Shown here one piece after another: positions 1-8,689 of a stretch of 64,000 nucleotides of DNA (positions are counted from its first letter, which is position 1; each line of letters starts with the position of its first letter). This DNA comes from Ascidiaceihabitans sp023955215 (GTDB lineage Bacteria; Pseudomonadota; Alphaproteobacteria; Rhodobacterales; Rhodobacteraceae), in the NCBI GenBank assembly GCA_943788345.1, contig CALSPX010000013.1:62001-126000 (forward strand), in the 5' to 3' direction. The translations under genes were made by a program, and so were the position numbers. The notes beneath the pieces are model-generated. The model searched no databases. It saw only the letters and a list, made by a program, of their open reading frames with translations, and was not told where the DNA came from.

Positions 1-169
1 GTCTTCTGCCCCCTCGTTGGGGGAACTGACATTGCAGGCCAAACAGAACCTTCAGGCCCCTTGGTTGGCATTCACAGCGTTTGGTACATTCGCTGTTATG
101 CTGTCGCTTTTGGTGTTCATTTTTGAAGGTGTCCGCGATGCCTTTGACCCACGAAAGACATTCCAATGA
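1..169 (+). CDS. ABC transporter permease, C-terminal end (partial)
   Basis: The window opens inside an open frame (codons from base 2) ending at TGA 167-169. The visible 55 residues hold one hydrophobic segment (about residues 20-42) and a tail with GVRDAFDPRKTF, a typical end of OppC/YejE-type inner-membrane permeases of peptide or microcin C importers. The stop overlaps the ATG of the ATPase gene by four bases (ATGA), so the two are translationally coupled parts of one transporter operon. Its substrate cannot be told from this fragment. The start lies upstream of the window. Confidence 0.85.
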   Translation, partial: SSAPSLGELTLQAKQNLQAPWLAFTAFGTFAVMLSLLVFIFEGVRDAFDPRKTFQ

Positions 170-1746
170 CCGCCCTATTAGACGTGCAAAATTTGAATGT
201 TGGCTTTCGCCAAGACGGCGTAGTGACACCTGCAGTGCGCGGCGTCAACTTTACGGTGAACCGCGGTGAGGTCGTGGCCTTAGTTGGAGAGTCTGGATCA
301 GGGAAATCTGTATCTGCGTTGTCCACGGTATCATTGTTGGGCGACAGCGCGCAGGTGACGGGTTCTGTCAAATATGATGGTCAGGAACTGATTGGCGCGG
401 ATGAACGACGCCTGCGCCAAGTACGTGGCAATGACATTAGTTTTATTTTCCAAGAACCAATGTCATCATTGAACCCGCTGCACACGATTGAAAAACAGTT
501 GACCGAAAGCCTTGCGCTGCATCAAGGGATCATTGGGGCGCAGGCCCGTGGTCGCGTGTTGGAGTTGTTGGAAAAGGTTGGCATTCGTGACGCGGAAACA
601 CGGCTATCCAGCTATGCGCACCAATTGTCAGGCGGGCAACGCCAGCGTGTGATGATTGCGATGGCATTGGCAAACAAGCCTGACATCCTGATTGCGGATG
701 AGCCAACAACGGCTTTGGATGTGACCATTCAGGCCCAAATCCTTGATCTTTTGAAAGACCTGAAAGACGCCGAGGGTATGGGCCTTTTGTTCATTACCCA
801 CGACCTTGCAATTGTGCGCCGCATCGCGGACCGCGTGTTTGTAATGCAGCAAGGTGAAGTGGTTGAGAGTGGGCCAACGGCGGAATTGTTCGCCAATCCA
901 CAACACCCCTACACGATTAAATTACTCAGCGCGGATCCAAGCGGTCAACCCGAACCAGTTGCAGAAAATGCGCCAGTTGTTGTTGAAACGGATAAGCTCA
1001 AGATTTGGTTTCCAATCCACGGTGGGATGCTGCGCAGAACGATTGGTCACATCAAGGCGGTTAATGCATCTTCATTGTCTGTAAGGGCAGGGGAGACGTT
1101 GGGTATCGTCGGCGAAAGTGGCTCTGGCAAGACGACGATGGCATTGGCTATTATGCGCCTGATCGCGTCTGAGGGCGGTATCACCTACAAAGGTCAGGAC
1201 ATCCGCAGTTGGTCGACCAAGCAGTTGCGCCATCTGCGCAAAGACATGCAGATCGTGTTTCAGGACCCGTACGGCAGCTTAAGCCCACGTATGACATGTG
1301 CGCAGATTATTTCTGAGGGTTTGAAAATTCACAACGTTGATCCTGATCGTGATCAACGCGACCTTGTCGCTGAAGTGATGTTGGAAACGGGGCTCGATCC
1401 TGCAACTATGGATCGCTATCCGCATGAATTTTCTGGCGGACAACGCCAACGCATTGCGATTGCACGGGCGATGGTTTTGCGACCAAAGCTTTTGGTTTTG
1501 GATGAACCCACTTCGGCGTTGGACATGACTGTTCAGGTTCAGATCGTCGAGTTGTTGCGTGAGTTGCAGAAGAAATATGGATTGGCCTACTTGTTCATCA
1601 GCCACGACCTGAAGGTCATCCGCGCGATGTCACACAAGGTGATTGTGATGAAACAGGGTGACGTTGTCGAACAGGGCACGGCTGAAGATTTGTTTGAAAA
1701 TCCGCAAACCGAATACACACGCCAACTGCTTCAAGCGACGCACTAA
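166..1746 (+). CDS. ABC transporter ATP-binding protein, double ATPase (YejF/Dpp type)
   Basis: Cytoplasmic ATPase of a peptide-type ABC importer; 526 aa with two complete ATPase halves fused in one chain. The first half has Walker A GESGSGKS at residues 41-48, signature LSGGQRQR near 154 and Walker B with DEPTTALD. The second has GESGSGKTT near 315, FSGGQRQR near 422 and LVLDEPTSALD near 442. Each half is followed by the oligopeptide-family C-terminal extension (NPQHPYT and NPQTEYT). It overlaps the upstream permease gene by four bases. The fused form is usual for YejF and other oligopeptide/microcin C systems; substrate identity is inferred only at that level. Confidence 0.93.
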   Translation: MTALLDVQNLNVGFRQDGVVTPAVRGVNFTVNRGEVVALVGESGSGKSVSALSTVSLLGDSAQVTGSVKYDGQELIGADERRLRQVRGNDISFIFQEPMSSLNPLHTIEKQLTESLALHQGIIGAQARGRVLELLEKVGIRDAETRLSSYAHQLSGGQRQRVMIAMALANKPDILIADEPTTALDVTIQAQILDLLKDLKDAEGMGLLFITHDLAIVRRIADRVFVMQQGEVVESGPTAELFANPQHPYTIKLLSADPSGQPEPVAENAPVVVETDKLKIWFPIHGGMLRRTIGHIKAVNASSLSVRAGETLGIVGESGSGKTTMALAIMRLIASEGGITYKGQDIRSWSTKQLRHLRKDMQIVFQDPYGSLSPRMTCAQIISEGLKIHNVDPDRDQRDLVAEVMLETGLDPATMDRYPHEFSGGQRQRIAIARAMVLRPKLLVLDEPTSALDMTVQVQIVELLRELQKKYGLAYLFISHDLKVIRAMSHKVIVMKQGDVVEQGTAEDLFENPQTEYTRQLLQATH

Positions 1747-1754
1747 CGGTATGT

Positions 1755-1775
1755 CCAGACCTTACGCAGGTCTGG
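1755..1775. terminator. Hairpin between convergent genes
   Basis: CCAGACCT, loop TACGC, AGGTCTGG: a perfect 8-bp stem nine bases past the stop of the ABC ATPase gene and before the end of the opposite-strand carboxypeptidase gene. A short T-rich stretch (GATTTTAT) follows on the plus strand, so it probably ends the transporter transcript. No U-run is seen on the minus strand. Confidence 0.6.
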
Positions 1776-1783
1776 GCGTGATT

Positions 1784-3208
1784 TTATGGACCGACCATAA
1801 AGCAGGTAACATTGCGCGCTTTCAGGCGGCGACACGCAAGGTCTGCGGTTTCACGGGTTAGCCCCATGAAGTTCGCATCAAACCCACGGCTGCTACGTAC
1901 AACTTTGCGCAGTGATCCATCAAGCGTCGCCATTTCGGCAAGGGCCGTTTTCAACAGAACTCGTTCGGCTTTGTAACGACTGGTATAACGTCCAACGTTG
2001 ACGCCCCAATGGCGGCCACCTGATGTAGATATGCGGGTGACAACTTCGGTTTTAGGTGCTGCACGGGCAAGGACCAGATTTTTAGGCCGTGCGGCGGGGC
2101 GGGTTGAAACGGCTGCGACTGTTTGGATGTTTTCGACCTTGGCGATCACTACCTCTTCTTGTGCGGCGGCGAGTGCAACATTTATGTCTGCGGGCAAGAC
2201 GCTGGTTTCGGCCTTAGGCGCTTCGGCTAGCAACAGTGGTGCCTCGACTACTTTGGTACGGGCTTTGGGTCGAAGGCTGGTTTTGACCGCAACATTCACA
2301 CGAATTGTTTTGCCTGGAGCACTTTCACGTGGTGAATTGTCTGCAACATATGCAGGAGCATTTGGTTTGCGAACAGGGGCGCGATTGGGCGCACGGCGGA
2401 AGCCAAGATCAAGAAGTTCTGCAACCTTTGCGTTACGAGAAGCGGATGATTTGCCACCAAAGACAGTTGCGATAATGCGTTTGTTGCCGCGTTCGGCGGA
2501 TGCCACCAGATTTGAACCTGCTGCGCGGGTGTAACCGGTTTTGATGCCATCGGCCCCCTTGTAAGATGCCAGAAGGCGACGATTGGTGTTTGCGACTTCG
2601 CGGATGCCTGCGTCAGTCGTGCGGCGTGAGAATAGGTTATAATACTGCGGGTAGTCGTACAGAACATGGCGACCCAAAATTGTCATGTCGTGTGCTGTCG
2701 ACATGTGACCCTTTTCGGTTAGGCCGTGTGCGTTCTTAAATGTGGTGCGTGACATGCCCAAAGCTTTGGCGGTGCGGGTCATGCGGCGAGCAAACCGTGC
2801 CTCTGATCCAGACAGTGCTTCGCCAATTGCGGTGGCTGCGTCGTTTGCCGATTTAACGGCTGCAGCGCGAACAAGGTAACGCATCGCGATTTTCTGGCCG
2901 CTCTTGAGGCCCAACTTTGAGGGGGGCTCTGACGCGGCGTGCTTGGAAATGGTGACCATCGTATCGAGTGAAATCTCACCCTTTTCGATGGCTTCAAACG
3001 CAATGTAGAGGGTCATCATCTTTGTGAGCGACGCTGGATGCAGCCGGGTGTCAGCGTTGCGCGCATGCAAAACTTCCCCGGTACGTGCATCAACAACATA
3101 CGCCGCATACGGTGCTGCAGCGACACTCAGTGGCAAAGCCACAAGCATCCACAACGCCGCGATGATCAACAGCCCAAAACGGGCTGGCTGAATACGCCAA
3201 ACCTTCAC
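1784..3208 (-). CDS. D-alanyl-D-alanine carboxypeptidase with C-terminal SPOR domain
   Basis: Periplasmic penicillin-binding protein of the S11 (DacA/DacF) family, trimming the terminal D-Ala of peptidoglycan stem peptides; 474 aa. An N-terminal hydrophobic segment (about residues 11-32) should be a signal peptide or anchor. The three active-site motifs are intact: SLTK (Ser60-Lys63), SAN (120-122) and KTG in GIKTGYT near 224. A Pro/Ala/Lys-rich linker of over 100 residues leads to a SPOR-type domain (about 395-474), which in other proteins binds denuded septal glycan, so a role at the division site is inferred. Upstream DNA carries two TGTGGC units (3391-3407) resembling those before chvI. 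Confidence 0.92.
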   Translation of the reverse strand: MKVWRIQPARFGLLIIAALWMLVALPLSVAAAPYAAYVVDARTGEVLHARNADTRLHPASLTKMMTLYIAFEAIEKGEISLDTMVTISKHAASEPPSKLGLKSGQKIAMRYLVRAAAVKSANDAATAIGEALSGSEARFARRMTRTAKALGMSRTTFKNAHGLTEKGHMSTAHDMTILGRHVLYDYPQYYNLFSRRTTDAGIREVANTNRRLLASYKGADGIKTGYTRAAGSNLVASAERGNKRIIATVFGGKSSASRNAKVAELLDLGFRRAPNRAPVRKPNAPAYVADNSPRESAPGKTIRVNVAVKTSLRPKARTKVVEAPLLLAEAPKAETSVLPADINVALAAAQEEVVIAKVENIQTVAAVSTRPAARPKNLVLARAAPKTEVVTRISTSGGRHWGVNVGRYTSRYKAERVLLKTALAEMATLDGSLRKVVRSSRGFDANFMGLTRETADLACRRLKARNVTCFMVGP

Positions 3209-3386
3209 AATAATCTGCCTTTTTCTGCCTCGATAGCCGCCAATTTTTTGGCTGACATTTTTTATTAGGTTTCTTTTAGCACAAAATGTGTTTTCGATAA
3301 ACCCATAGAATCAAGGATCTAGGCGGGAATGTGGTTTTTCCGAATCATAGATATTGTGGTTGTGCCAAAGGCGACCCATAGGGGCG

Positions 3387-3409
3387 CCAATGTGGCAGCA
3401 TTGTGGCGG
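3387..3409. promoter_or_regulatory. Two TGTGGC units upstream of the carboxypeptidase gene
   Basis: CCAATGTGGCAG is followed directly by CATTGTGGCGG, giving two TGTGGC cores 11 bp apart (3391-3396 and 3402-3407), about 180 bp upstream of the minus-strand carboxypeptidase start. The same core occurs three times before chvI (56420, 56481, 56508). A shared regulator site is a guess; the repeat itself is seen directly. The rest of 3209-3428 shows no gene. Confidence 0.35.
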
Positions 3410-3428
3410 CGATTGTGTCAAAATCGGT

Positions 3429-3755
3429 TTAGGGTTCGAAGCGGTTGGTGACGTAGCTTTCGCTTGAGAATGAAATCATCAGCGAAAAGAAGCAGGGTTG
3501 TGACAAGTGGGCTTTAATTGTCTTTTCCAAATCGGCTGAAAGGGCCGCCATAAATGCAGTGTCGCGGTGCGCTTTTGGCAGCATAGAGATTTCAACAAGA
3601 AGATGGGTGTGGTGAAATTCAGCAGCAGGATAGGCGCGGCCCTTGCAGTCACCAGACCCTGCGTCGTGGGTTTGGATGACCGTTTCAATGCTGGTCAGTA
3701 TTGTCGACGCATCTAGAGTGAGATCATTCGAGTATTTCAGGTCTGCGTGGGGCAT
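3429..3755 (-). CDS. 5-carboxymethyl-2-hydroxymuconate isomerase family tautomerase
   Basis: Small protein (108 aa) beginning MPHADLKYS. After removal of Met, Pro1 would be the catalytic base as in the tautomerase superfamily. Length, the N-terminal MPH..(E/K)YS pattern and the central KGRAYP segment fit the CHMI (HpaF) family, which isomerises 5-carboxymethyl-2-hydroxymuconate in homoprotocatechuate breakdown. No other aromatic-degradation gene is nearby, so the true substrate is unknown. It lies three bases after the HAD phosphatase gene on the same strand and is probably co-transcribed with it. Confidence 0.7.
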   Translation of the reverse strand: MPHADLKYSNDLTLDASTILTSIETVIQTHDAGSGDCKGRAYPAAEFHHTHLLVEISMLPKAHRDTAFMAALSADLEKTIKAHLSQPCFFSLMISFSSESYVTNRFEP

Positions 3756-3758
3756 TGG

Positions 3759-4466
3759 TTAGTCTTCCTGTATTCTATTCAATAATTCAGGGAATGCTGC
3801 GAGGGTTTCGATCTCATGATAGCGTGAATGATCTAGCAGCGGTTCAGCGTGTTCGATTTCCCATTGGAGCCCGTGAGGCACGTAAATGCCCCAACCGCCC
3901 GATTCAATCATCGGGTTCACGTCTGACTTCATTGAGTTGCCGATCATCATGCCTGTTTTGGGTCCCGTACCATGGTGATCGAATATACGGGCATAAACCT
4001 CTGGCACCTTCGCGGATACGATTTCAACGGCATCAAACATATCGCCCAAACCAGATTGAGCCAGTTTGCGTTCTTGATCGATAAGATCGCCTTTGGTTAT
4101 CAGAATAACTTTGCACTGTGAGCGCGCGGCTTCAACGGCGTCGCGGGCGTTTGGCAACAGCTCGATTGGATGAGCAAGCATTTCTTTGCCAGCCTCAATG
4201 AGCTCTGCAATGACTTCGCCAGATATTTGATTGTTGGTCACGTCCAGTGCGGTTTCAATCATCGAAAGAACGAAGCCTTTGATGCCGAAGCCATATTGTT
4301 TTATGTTGCGCTTCTCGGCTTGAAGCAGCCTGTCCAGCAGGTCCGGTGCATCGCAGAACTCTGAGAGCATGGCAGAAAAGCGTGCTTGTGTTAATTGAAA
4401 GAACCGCTCGTTATGCCAAAGCGTATCATCGGCATCAAAACCAATAGTTGTGACCTTTAGTGACAT
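3759..4466 (-). CDS. HAD family hydrolase
   Basis: Cytoplasmic phosphatase of the haloacid dehalogenase superfamily, 235 aa. Motif I is FDADDT with nucleophile Asp11 and acid Asp13; motif II is the Thr of ILITKGD; motif III the Lys in SAKVPEVY; motif IV is in MIGNSMKSDVNP. An all-alpha cap lies between motifs I and II (about residues 20-95). The frame extends to a TTG at 4490, but ATG 4466 places the family N-terminus directly before motif I and has an AGAGG upstream, so it is preferred. Substrate unknown. Divergent from clpS. Confidence 0.8.
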   Translation of the reverse strand: MSLKVTTIGFDADDTLWHNERFFQLTQARFSAMLSEFCDAPDLLDRLLQAEKRNIKQYGFGIKGFVLSMIETALDVTNNQISGEVIAELIEAGKEMLAHPIELLPNARDAVEAARSQCKVILITKGDLIDQERKLAQSGLGDMFDAVEIVSAKVPEVYARIFDHHGTGPKTGMMIGNSMKSDVNPMIESGGWGIYVPHGLQWEIEHAEPLLDHSRYHEIETLAAFPELLNRIQED

Positions 4467-4553
4467 CTTGTCCGCTGCCTCTTTTCTCAAACCGCACTCA
4501 CGTTATATAGAGCAGTTGAATGTCTACCATTGGATTCTACAGCCGGAGTGGCA

Positions 4554-4895
4554 ATGAACAAAGATCTACAAATGATGTCGGACAAATTCGACGATGATGG
4601 TGACACAGCTGTCGTCACGAAGGTTAAGCCCAAGACAAAGCGCCCGCCGCTTTATAAGGTCATGTTGTTGAACGATGATTTCACGCCGATGGAATTCGTG
4701 GTTATGGTTTTAGAGCGCTTTTTTGGGCTTAACCATGCCCAAGCCTTTGAGATTATGTTGACCGTTCACGAAAAAGGGTTGGCCGTTGTTGGCGTCTTTA
4801 GCCACGAAATAGCCGAGACTAAAGTGGCTCAGGTTATGGATTCGGCACGTCAAAATCAGCACCCGCTGCAATGCACTATGGAAAAAGAAGAATAA
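4554..4895 (+). CDS. clpS: ATP-dependent Clp protease adaptor ClpS
   Basis: N-recognin that delivers N-end-rule substrates to ClpAP; 113 aa. The family core is plain: PPLYKVMLLNDDFTPMEFVV (the degron-binding pocket), a helix with VLERFF, then the HEKGLAVVGVFSHEIAETK segment. The flexible acidic N-terminus of about 30 residues is usual. Start at ATG 4554 is chosen because GGAG lies five bases upstream; a TTG at 4530 in frame lacks such a site. No clpA follows: a methyltransferase gene starts four bases downstream, probably in the same transcript. Confidence 0.93.
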   Translation: MNKDLQMMSDKFDDDGDTAVVTKVKPKTKRPPLYKVMLLNDDFTPMEFVVMVLERFFGLNHAQAFEIMLTVHEKGLAVVGVFSHEIAETKVAQVMDSARQNQHPLQCTMEKEE

Positions 4896-4899
4896 TATT

Positions 4900-5880
4900 A
4901 TGATTGGTGCACGCTTGCCCCTTGCTCTGGAAACGGGCGGATTAACTGTGCCCACGGGCCGTATCGCTGTCTTTCACCCCACGCCAGAGGCAAATTTGCG
5001 CAGTTTGCCAGCGGAGCAATGCGAGATAATTCAGCCGTTTCGCCCCGCTTATGAGGCGTTCAAAGCTGCCGGCTATAGCTGTGCGGTCGAGCCGACAGAG
5101 CGGTACGCACTGTCCATCATCTGTTTGCCCCGCGCCAAAGCAGAGGCCCGGTCAATCATCGCGAAAGCAGCTGCTTTTACGGATGGTCCTATCATTATTG
5201 ATGGGCAAAAGACCGAGGGCGTTGACAGTATATTTAAGGATTTGCGCAAACGCGGAGATGTTTCTGCAACCATATCTAAAGCCCACGGAAAACTGTTTTG
5301 GGTCAACAGCCATGACGGTTTGGAAGATTGGGCGCAAACTCCAACATTGACCGAGGGTGGTTTTTGGACTGGCCCTGGTGTCTTTTCTGCTGACGGTGTT
5401 GATCCTGCGTCAGAATTGTTGGCGCAAGCGTTGCCTGAGAAGCTGGGCAAGAATGTTGCGGACCTTGGTGCGGGCTGGGGTTATCTGTCAGCCCACGCGC
5501 TGACGCGCGATATAAATGAAATCCATTTGGTCGAAGCGGGCCATTTAGCTTTGGAATGTGCTAAGCGCAATGTCACGGATGAGCGCGCCCAATACCACTG
5601 GGCTGACGCAACAAAATGGGCGCCTAAGGGTCGAATTGATACAGTAATCATGAACCCTCCCTTTCATGTTGGTCGCGCAGCAGAGCCGTCATTGGGCCAA
5701 GCTTTTGTTGCAACAGCTGCGCGTGTATTGGCCAACTCTGGACAGCTTTGGATGGTTGCAAATCGCCACCTTCCTTATGAAGATGCCTTGAACGCCAACT
5801 TTGGTAAGGTCACAGACCTTGGTGGTGATACACGGTTCAAACTATTCCACGCTGCGCGCCCTTTGCGCAAACGTGCATAA
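4900..5880 (+). CDS. Class I SAM methyltransferase, RsmC-like (16S rRNA guanine-N2)
   Basis: 326 aa with the two-domain layout of RsmC/RlmG: a degenerate N-terminal methyltransferase-like domain (to about residue 165) and a catalytic C-terminal domain. Motif I is ADLGAGWGYLS near 187 and motif IV is NPPF at 252-255, the N-P-P-(F/Y) signature of amino-methylating enzymes. In E. coli RsmC modifies G1207 of 16S rRNA; the same role is inferred here, not shown. The start lies four bases after clpS; an SDR gene follows 26 bases downstream. Confidence 0.82.
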   Translation: MIGARLPLALETGGLTVPTGRIAVFHPTPEANLRSLPAEQCEIIQPFRPAYEAFKAAGYSCAVEPTERYALSIICLPRAKAEARSIIAKAAAFTDGPIIIDGQKTEGVDSIFKDLRKRGDVSATISKAHGKLFWVNSHDGLEDWAQTPTLTEGGFWTGPGVFSADGVDPASELLAQALPEKLGKNVADLGAGWGYLSAHALTRDINEIHLVEAGHLALECAKRNVTDERAQYHWADATKWAPKGRIDTVIMNPPFHVGRAAEPSLGQAFVATAARVLANSGQLWMVANRHLPYEDALNANFGKVTDLGGDTRFKLFHAARPLRKRA

Positions 5881-5906
5881 CCAATGTTTCGACAAGGATA
5901 ATAGCC

Positions 5907-6707
5907 ATGTCATTTTCTATTTCAGGTAAGACTGTCATCGTAACAGGGGCGGCCAACGGTATCGGGTTGGCCATCGCCCGTAGTTTTGCAGATCGCGGTG
6001 CAAACGTAATGTGTGCGGATATGGATGAGGCGCGCCTGAAAGACGAATTGGGCACGCAATTGGATGAAGGTAACATGCGTTACTTTGCTGGTGATCTGCG
6101 CCAACGCTTGACCATCGCCAATCTTATTTCTGCGACGATTGACGCCTTTGATCAGGTTGATGTCTTGGTAAACGCCTCCCGTCAGGTGATGACGACGGAC
6201 GTCATGGATGTTGAAGACACTTCTGTTGAAGTGTTACTTGAGCAAAACATGATGACCAGCCTGCGCCTGACGCAGCAAATCGCCAAACGGATGATCAAAC
6301 AAGCGGGCGAACAGAATGAAGGCACGGTGGGAACTATCGTTAACCTTAGTTCAATTGCGGCACGCAGTTCGCGTCCTGAGTTAATGGGCTATTCGATTGC
6401 TTCTGCTGCGATGGAGCAAATGACGCGCTCAATGGCATTGGCGCTTGCACCAAACCGTATCCGCGTTAATGCAGTGGCCTTCGGGTCTGTCATGTCCGCA
6501 TCCCTTCAAGCCGCTATGGCAGAACACAGCGACTGGCGCGACGAAATCGAGGAAAAAACCCCACTTGGCCGTGTTGCGGGTCCCGGTGAGTTGGTGGATG
6601 CAGTGCAATTTCTTGCTTCAGATGCATCGGCCTTTATGACGGGCGAAGTTGTGACAGTAGATGGTGGGCGCAGCTTGCTTGATCCAATTTCAGCGCCAGC
6701 CCACTAA
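5907..6707 (+). CDS. Short-chain dehydrogenase/reductase lacking the catalytic lysine
   Basis: 266 aa Rossmann-fold SDR. The cofactor loop TGAANGIG (13-20) is intact and Asp39-type acidic residues (CADMDE) suggest NAD(H) preference. Catalytic Ser149 (NLSS) and Tyr162 have the normal 13-residue spacing, but the YxxxK motif reads YSIAS, with Ser166 replacing the lysine that lowers the Tyr pKa. The NAG motif near residue 90 is also altered to NASR. Such proteins may have weak, altered or no redox activity. It sits between the rsmC-like gene and hemF (16-base gap), which suggests one operon. Substrate unknown. Confidence 0.85.
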   Translation: MSFSISGKTVIVTGAANGIGLAIARSFADRGANVMCADMDEARLKDELGTQLDEGNMRYFAGDLRQRLTIANLISATIDAFDQVDVLVNASRQVMTTDVMDVEDTSVEVLLEQNMMTSLRLTQQIAKRMIKQAGEQNEGTVGTIVNLSSIAARSSRPELMGYSIASAAMEQMTRSMALALAPNRIRVNAVAFGSVMSASLQAAMAEHSDWRDEIEEKTPLGRVAGPGELVDAVQFLASDASAFMTGEVVTVDGGRSLLDPISAPAH

Positions 6708-6723
6708 CCGAAGGACCAGCGAT

Positions 6724-7629
6724 ATGGCCAGTGATCAAATCAACGCTTTCGACGCTGAAAAAGCACGTGCATCGGCATGGTTTCGCGAATTGCGTGATCA
6801 GATTGTTACTGCCTTTGAGGGGATTGAAGCCAACCACACCACAGGCCCAATGTGCGACGCACCTGTAGGTGCGTTTGAACTGACGGAAACCACGCGTACG
6901 TCCGATGATGGATCAGATGCTGGTGGTGGCTTGATGAGCGTGATGCGCGGCGGCCGCGTATTTGAAAAAGTTGGTGTGAATATCTCAACCGTCTATGGCA
7001 CTTTGGGTGAACGCGCGCAAAATGCGATGGCGGCCCGTAAGGGTATTCCGGGGATGAAAGACGATCCGCGGTTTTGGGCTGCTGGTATCAGCCTTGTTGC
7101 CCACATGCAGAACCCACATGCGCCAGCAGTTCATATGAACACTCGGATGTTTTGGACCCCGCATGCATGGTGGTTTGGTGGCGGATCAGACCTGAACCCT
7201 TGCATCGAATATGACGAGGACACGGCGCATTTCCACGACCAGCAAAAGCAGCATCTCGATCCGCACGGGGCCGATCTGTATCCTAAATTAAAAGAATGGG
7301 CCGACACCTATTTCTATATCCCGCACCGTCACCGAGCGCGGGGCGTTGGTGGCATCTTTATGGATGATCGCTGCACTGGGGATTGGGAGGCTGATTTCGC
7401 CCTGACCCAAGACATTGGCCGGGCGTTTCTACCCGCTTACCTACCGCTTGTGGAAAAGCGCAAAGTCCAAGATTGGGATGAAGCAGCCAAGGATGCGCAG
7501 CTTGTTCATCGCGGTCTCTACGCGGAATATAATCTGGTCTATGATCGTGGGACTAAGTTTGGCCTTGAGACGGGTCATGATGCGAATGCAGTTTTGATGA
7601 GCCTGCCGCCACTGGCGAAATGGACCTGA
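6724..7629 (+). CDS. hemF: Oxygen-dependent coproporphyrinogen III oxidase
   Basis: Soluble enzyme that oxidatively decarboxylates coproporphyrinogen III to protoporphyrinogen IX using O2; 301 aa, the usual HemF length. Conserved blocks are visible: VFEKVGVNIS, HMNTRMFW, WFGGGSDLNP, and RGVGGIFMDD, with the His/Arg/Asp residues lining the active site. Start ATG 6724 is preceded by AAGGA; the frame upstream of it is overlap with the SDR gene. hemC and hemE lie just downstream, making a haem neighbourhood, though hemC is on the other strand. Confidence 0.95.
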   Translation: MASDQINAFDAEKARASAWFRELRDQIVTAFEGIEANHTTGPMCDAPVGAFELTETTRTSDDGSDAGGGLMSVMRGGRVFEKVGVNISTVYGTLGERAQNAMAARKGIPGMKDDPRFWAAGISLVAHMQNPHAPAVHMNTRMFWTPHAWWFGGGSDLNPCIEYDEDTAHFHDQQKQHLDPHGADLYPKLKEWADTYFYIPHRHRARGVGGIFMDDRCTGDWEADFALTQDIGRAFLPAYLPLVEKRKVQDWDEAAKDAQLVHRGLYAEYNLVYDRGTKFGLETGHDANAVLMSLPPLAKWT

Positions 7630-7637
7630 GCAAACGT

Positions 7638-8588
7638 TTAGTGTGTGTGCCAGTCAAAGAAGCCTTCGCCAGCACGTTCTAAAAGCTCTTTTGCAAGCTC
7701 AACGCCCATTGCAGCGCCGGTTTCAATCGGACCACGGCGTTCACCGCTAAGAGACTGTGACCCGTCTGGCCGCAGCACTTCACCGCGTAAATGCAATTCG
7801 TCTCCATCCAAGGTCGCCAGACCTGCAATCGGAGTTTCACATGATCCGTCTAACGCCTGAAGAAACGCACGCTCTGCGGCAAGGCGTTGACCGGTTGGGG
7901 TATCGTGTACGGCAGCCAACATCTCTTGCATCCGTGCGTCATCTGCACGGCGTTCGATTCCGATAGCACCTTGGGCAACTGCAGGCAGCATGTCTTCTGG
8001 ATCAACCGGTGTGGCGGGTACATCGTCACGGCCAAGGCGTTTCAAGCCAGCGGTTGCAAGAAAAGTACATTCTGCGATACCATCATCTAGCTTTTTCAAG
8101 CGGGTCTGCACGTTGCCGCGAAATTCGACGACATTCAGGTCTGGGCGGCGGTTCAGCAATTGCGCACGCCGTCGTAGGCTGGACGTGCCGACGACGGCAC
8201 CACTTGCCAGTTCTGCGATAGAACCCAAGTTTGGTGAAATGAACGCATCGCGCACGTCTTCTCGCGGCAGGTAAACGTCCAGCAGCAAACCGTCTGGTTG
8301 GATTGTTGGCATGTCCTTCATCGAGTGAACGGCGATGTCGATCTTACCTGACAGCAGGTCCTCTTCAATTTCGCGTGTGAATAGACCTTTGCCACCAATG
8401 TCTTTGAGTGGGCGATCTTGGATCATGTCCCCTGTCACCTTGATAACGACAACCTCAAAGGCATCCTCAACCAAACCAAAGGCAGCCATAAGGCGGGCCC
8501 TTGTTTCATAGGCTTGGGCCAAGGCCAAAGGCGATCCACGGGTGCCGATTTTGAGAGGCTGTGCGGGGGTGGGGAGATCAAAATTCAT
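7638..8588 (-). CDS. hemC: Hydroxymethylbilane synthase (porphobilinogen deaminase)
   Basis: Polymerises four porphobilinogen units into hydroxymethylbilane; cytoplasmic, 316 aa. Visible features are the N-terminal KIGTRGSPLALAQA, the central GTSSLRRRAQL loop with substrate-binding arginines, the FRGNVQTRL segment, and GSCETPIAG whose Cys carries the dipyrromethane cofactor. ATG 8588 is chosen because homologues start a few residues before KIGTRGSP. An in-frame ATG at 8609 with AGG five bases upstream is a real alternative. Divergent from hemE across about 100 bp and convergent with hemF. Confidence 0.94.
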   Translation of the reverse strand: MNFDLPTPAQPLKIGTRGSPLALAQAYETRARLMAAFGLVEDAFEVVVIKVTGDMIQDRPLKDIGGKGLFTREIEEDLLSGKIDIAVHSMKDMPTIQPDGLLLDVYLPREDVRDAFISPNLGSIAELASGAVVGTSSLRRRAQLLNRRPDLNVVEFRGNVQTRLKKLDDGIAECTFLATAGLKRLGRDDVPATPVDPEDMLPAVAQGAIGIERRADDARMQEMLAAVHDTPTGQRLAAERAFLQALDGSCETPIAGLATLDGDELHLRGEVLRPDGSQSLSGERRGPIETGAAMGVELAKELLERAGEGFFDWHTH

Positions 8589-8689
8589 AAGCCTTTTTAG
8601 GCGCGTCATATGCGCCTGACAAGCTACGATCTCTTGACAAAATCGCCGCAGGGCGTGACCAACGGCCAACCGTAAAAAGGATACTGATC

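Noticed and set aside
1998..2534. 178-residue plus-strand frame opposite the carboxypeptidase gene
   Set aside because: Shadow of the Pro/Ala/Lys linker; low complexity Arg/Ala/Thr and no start signal.
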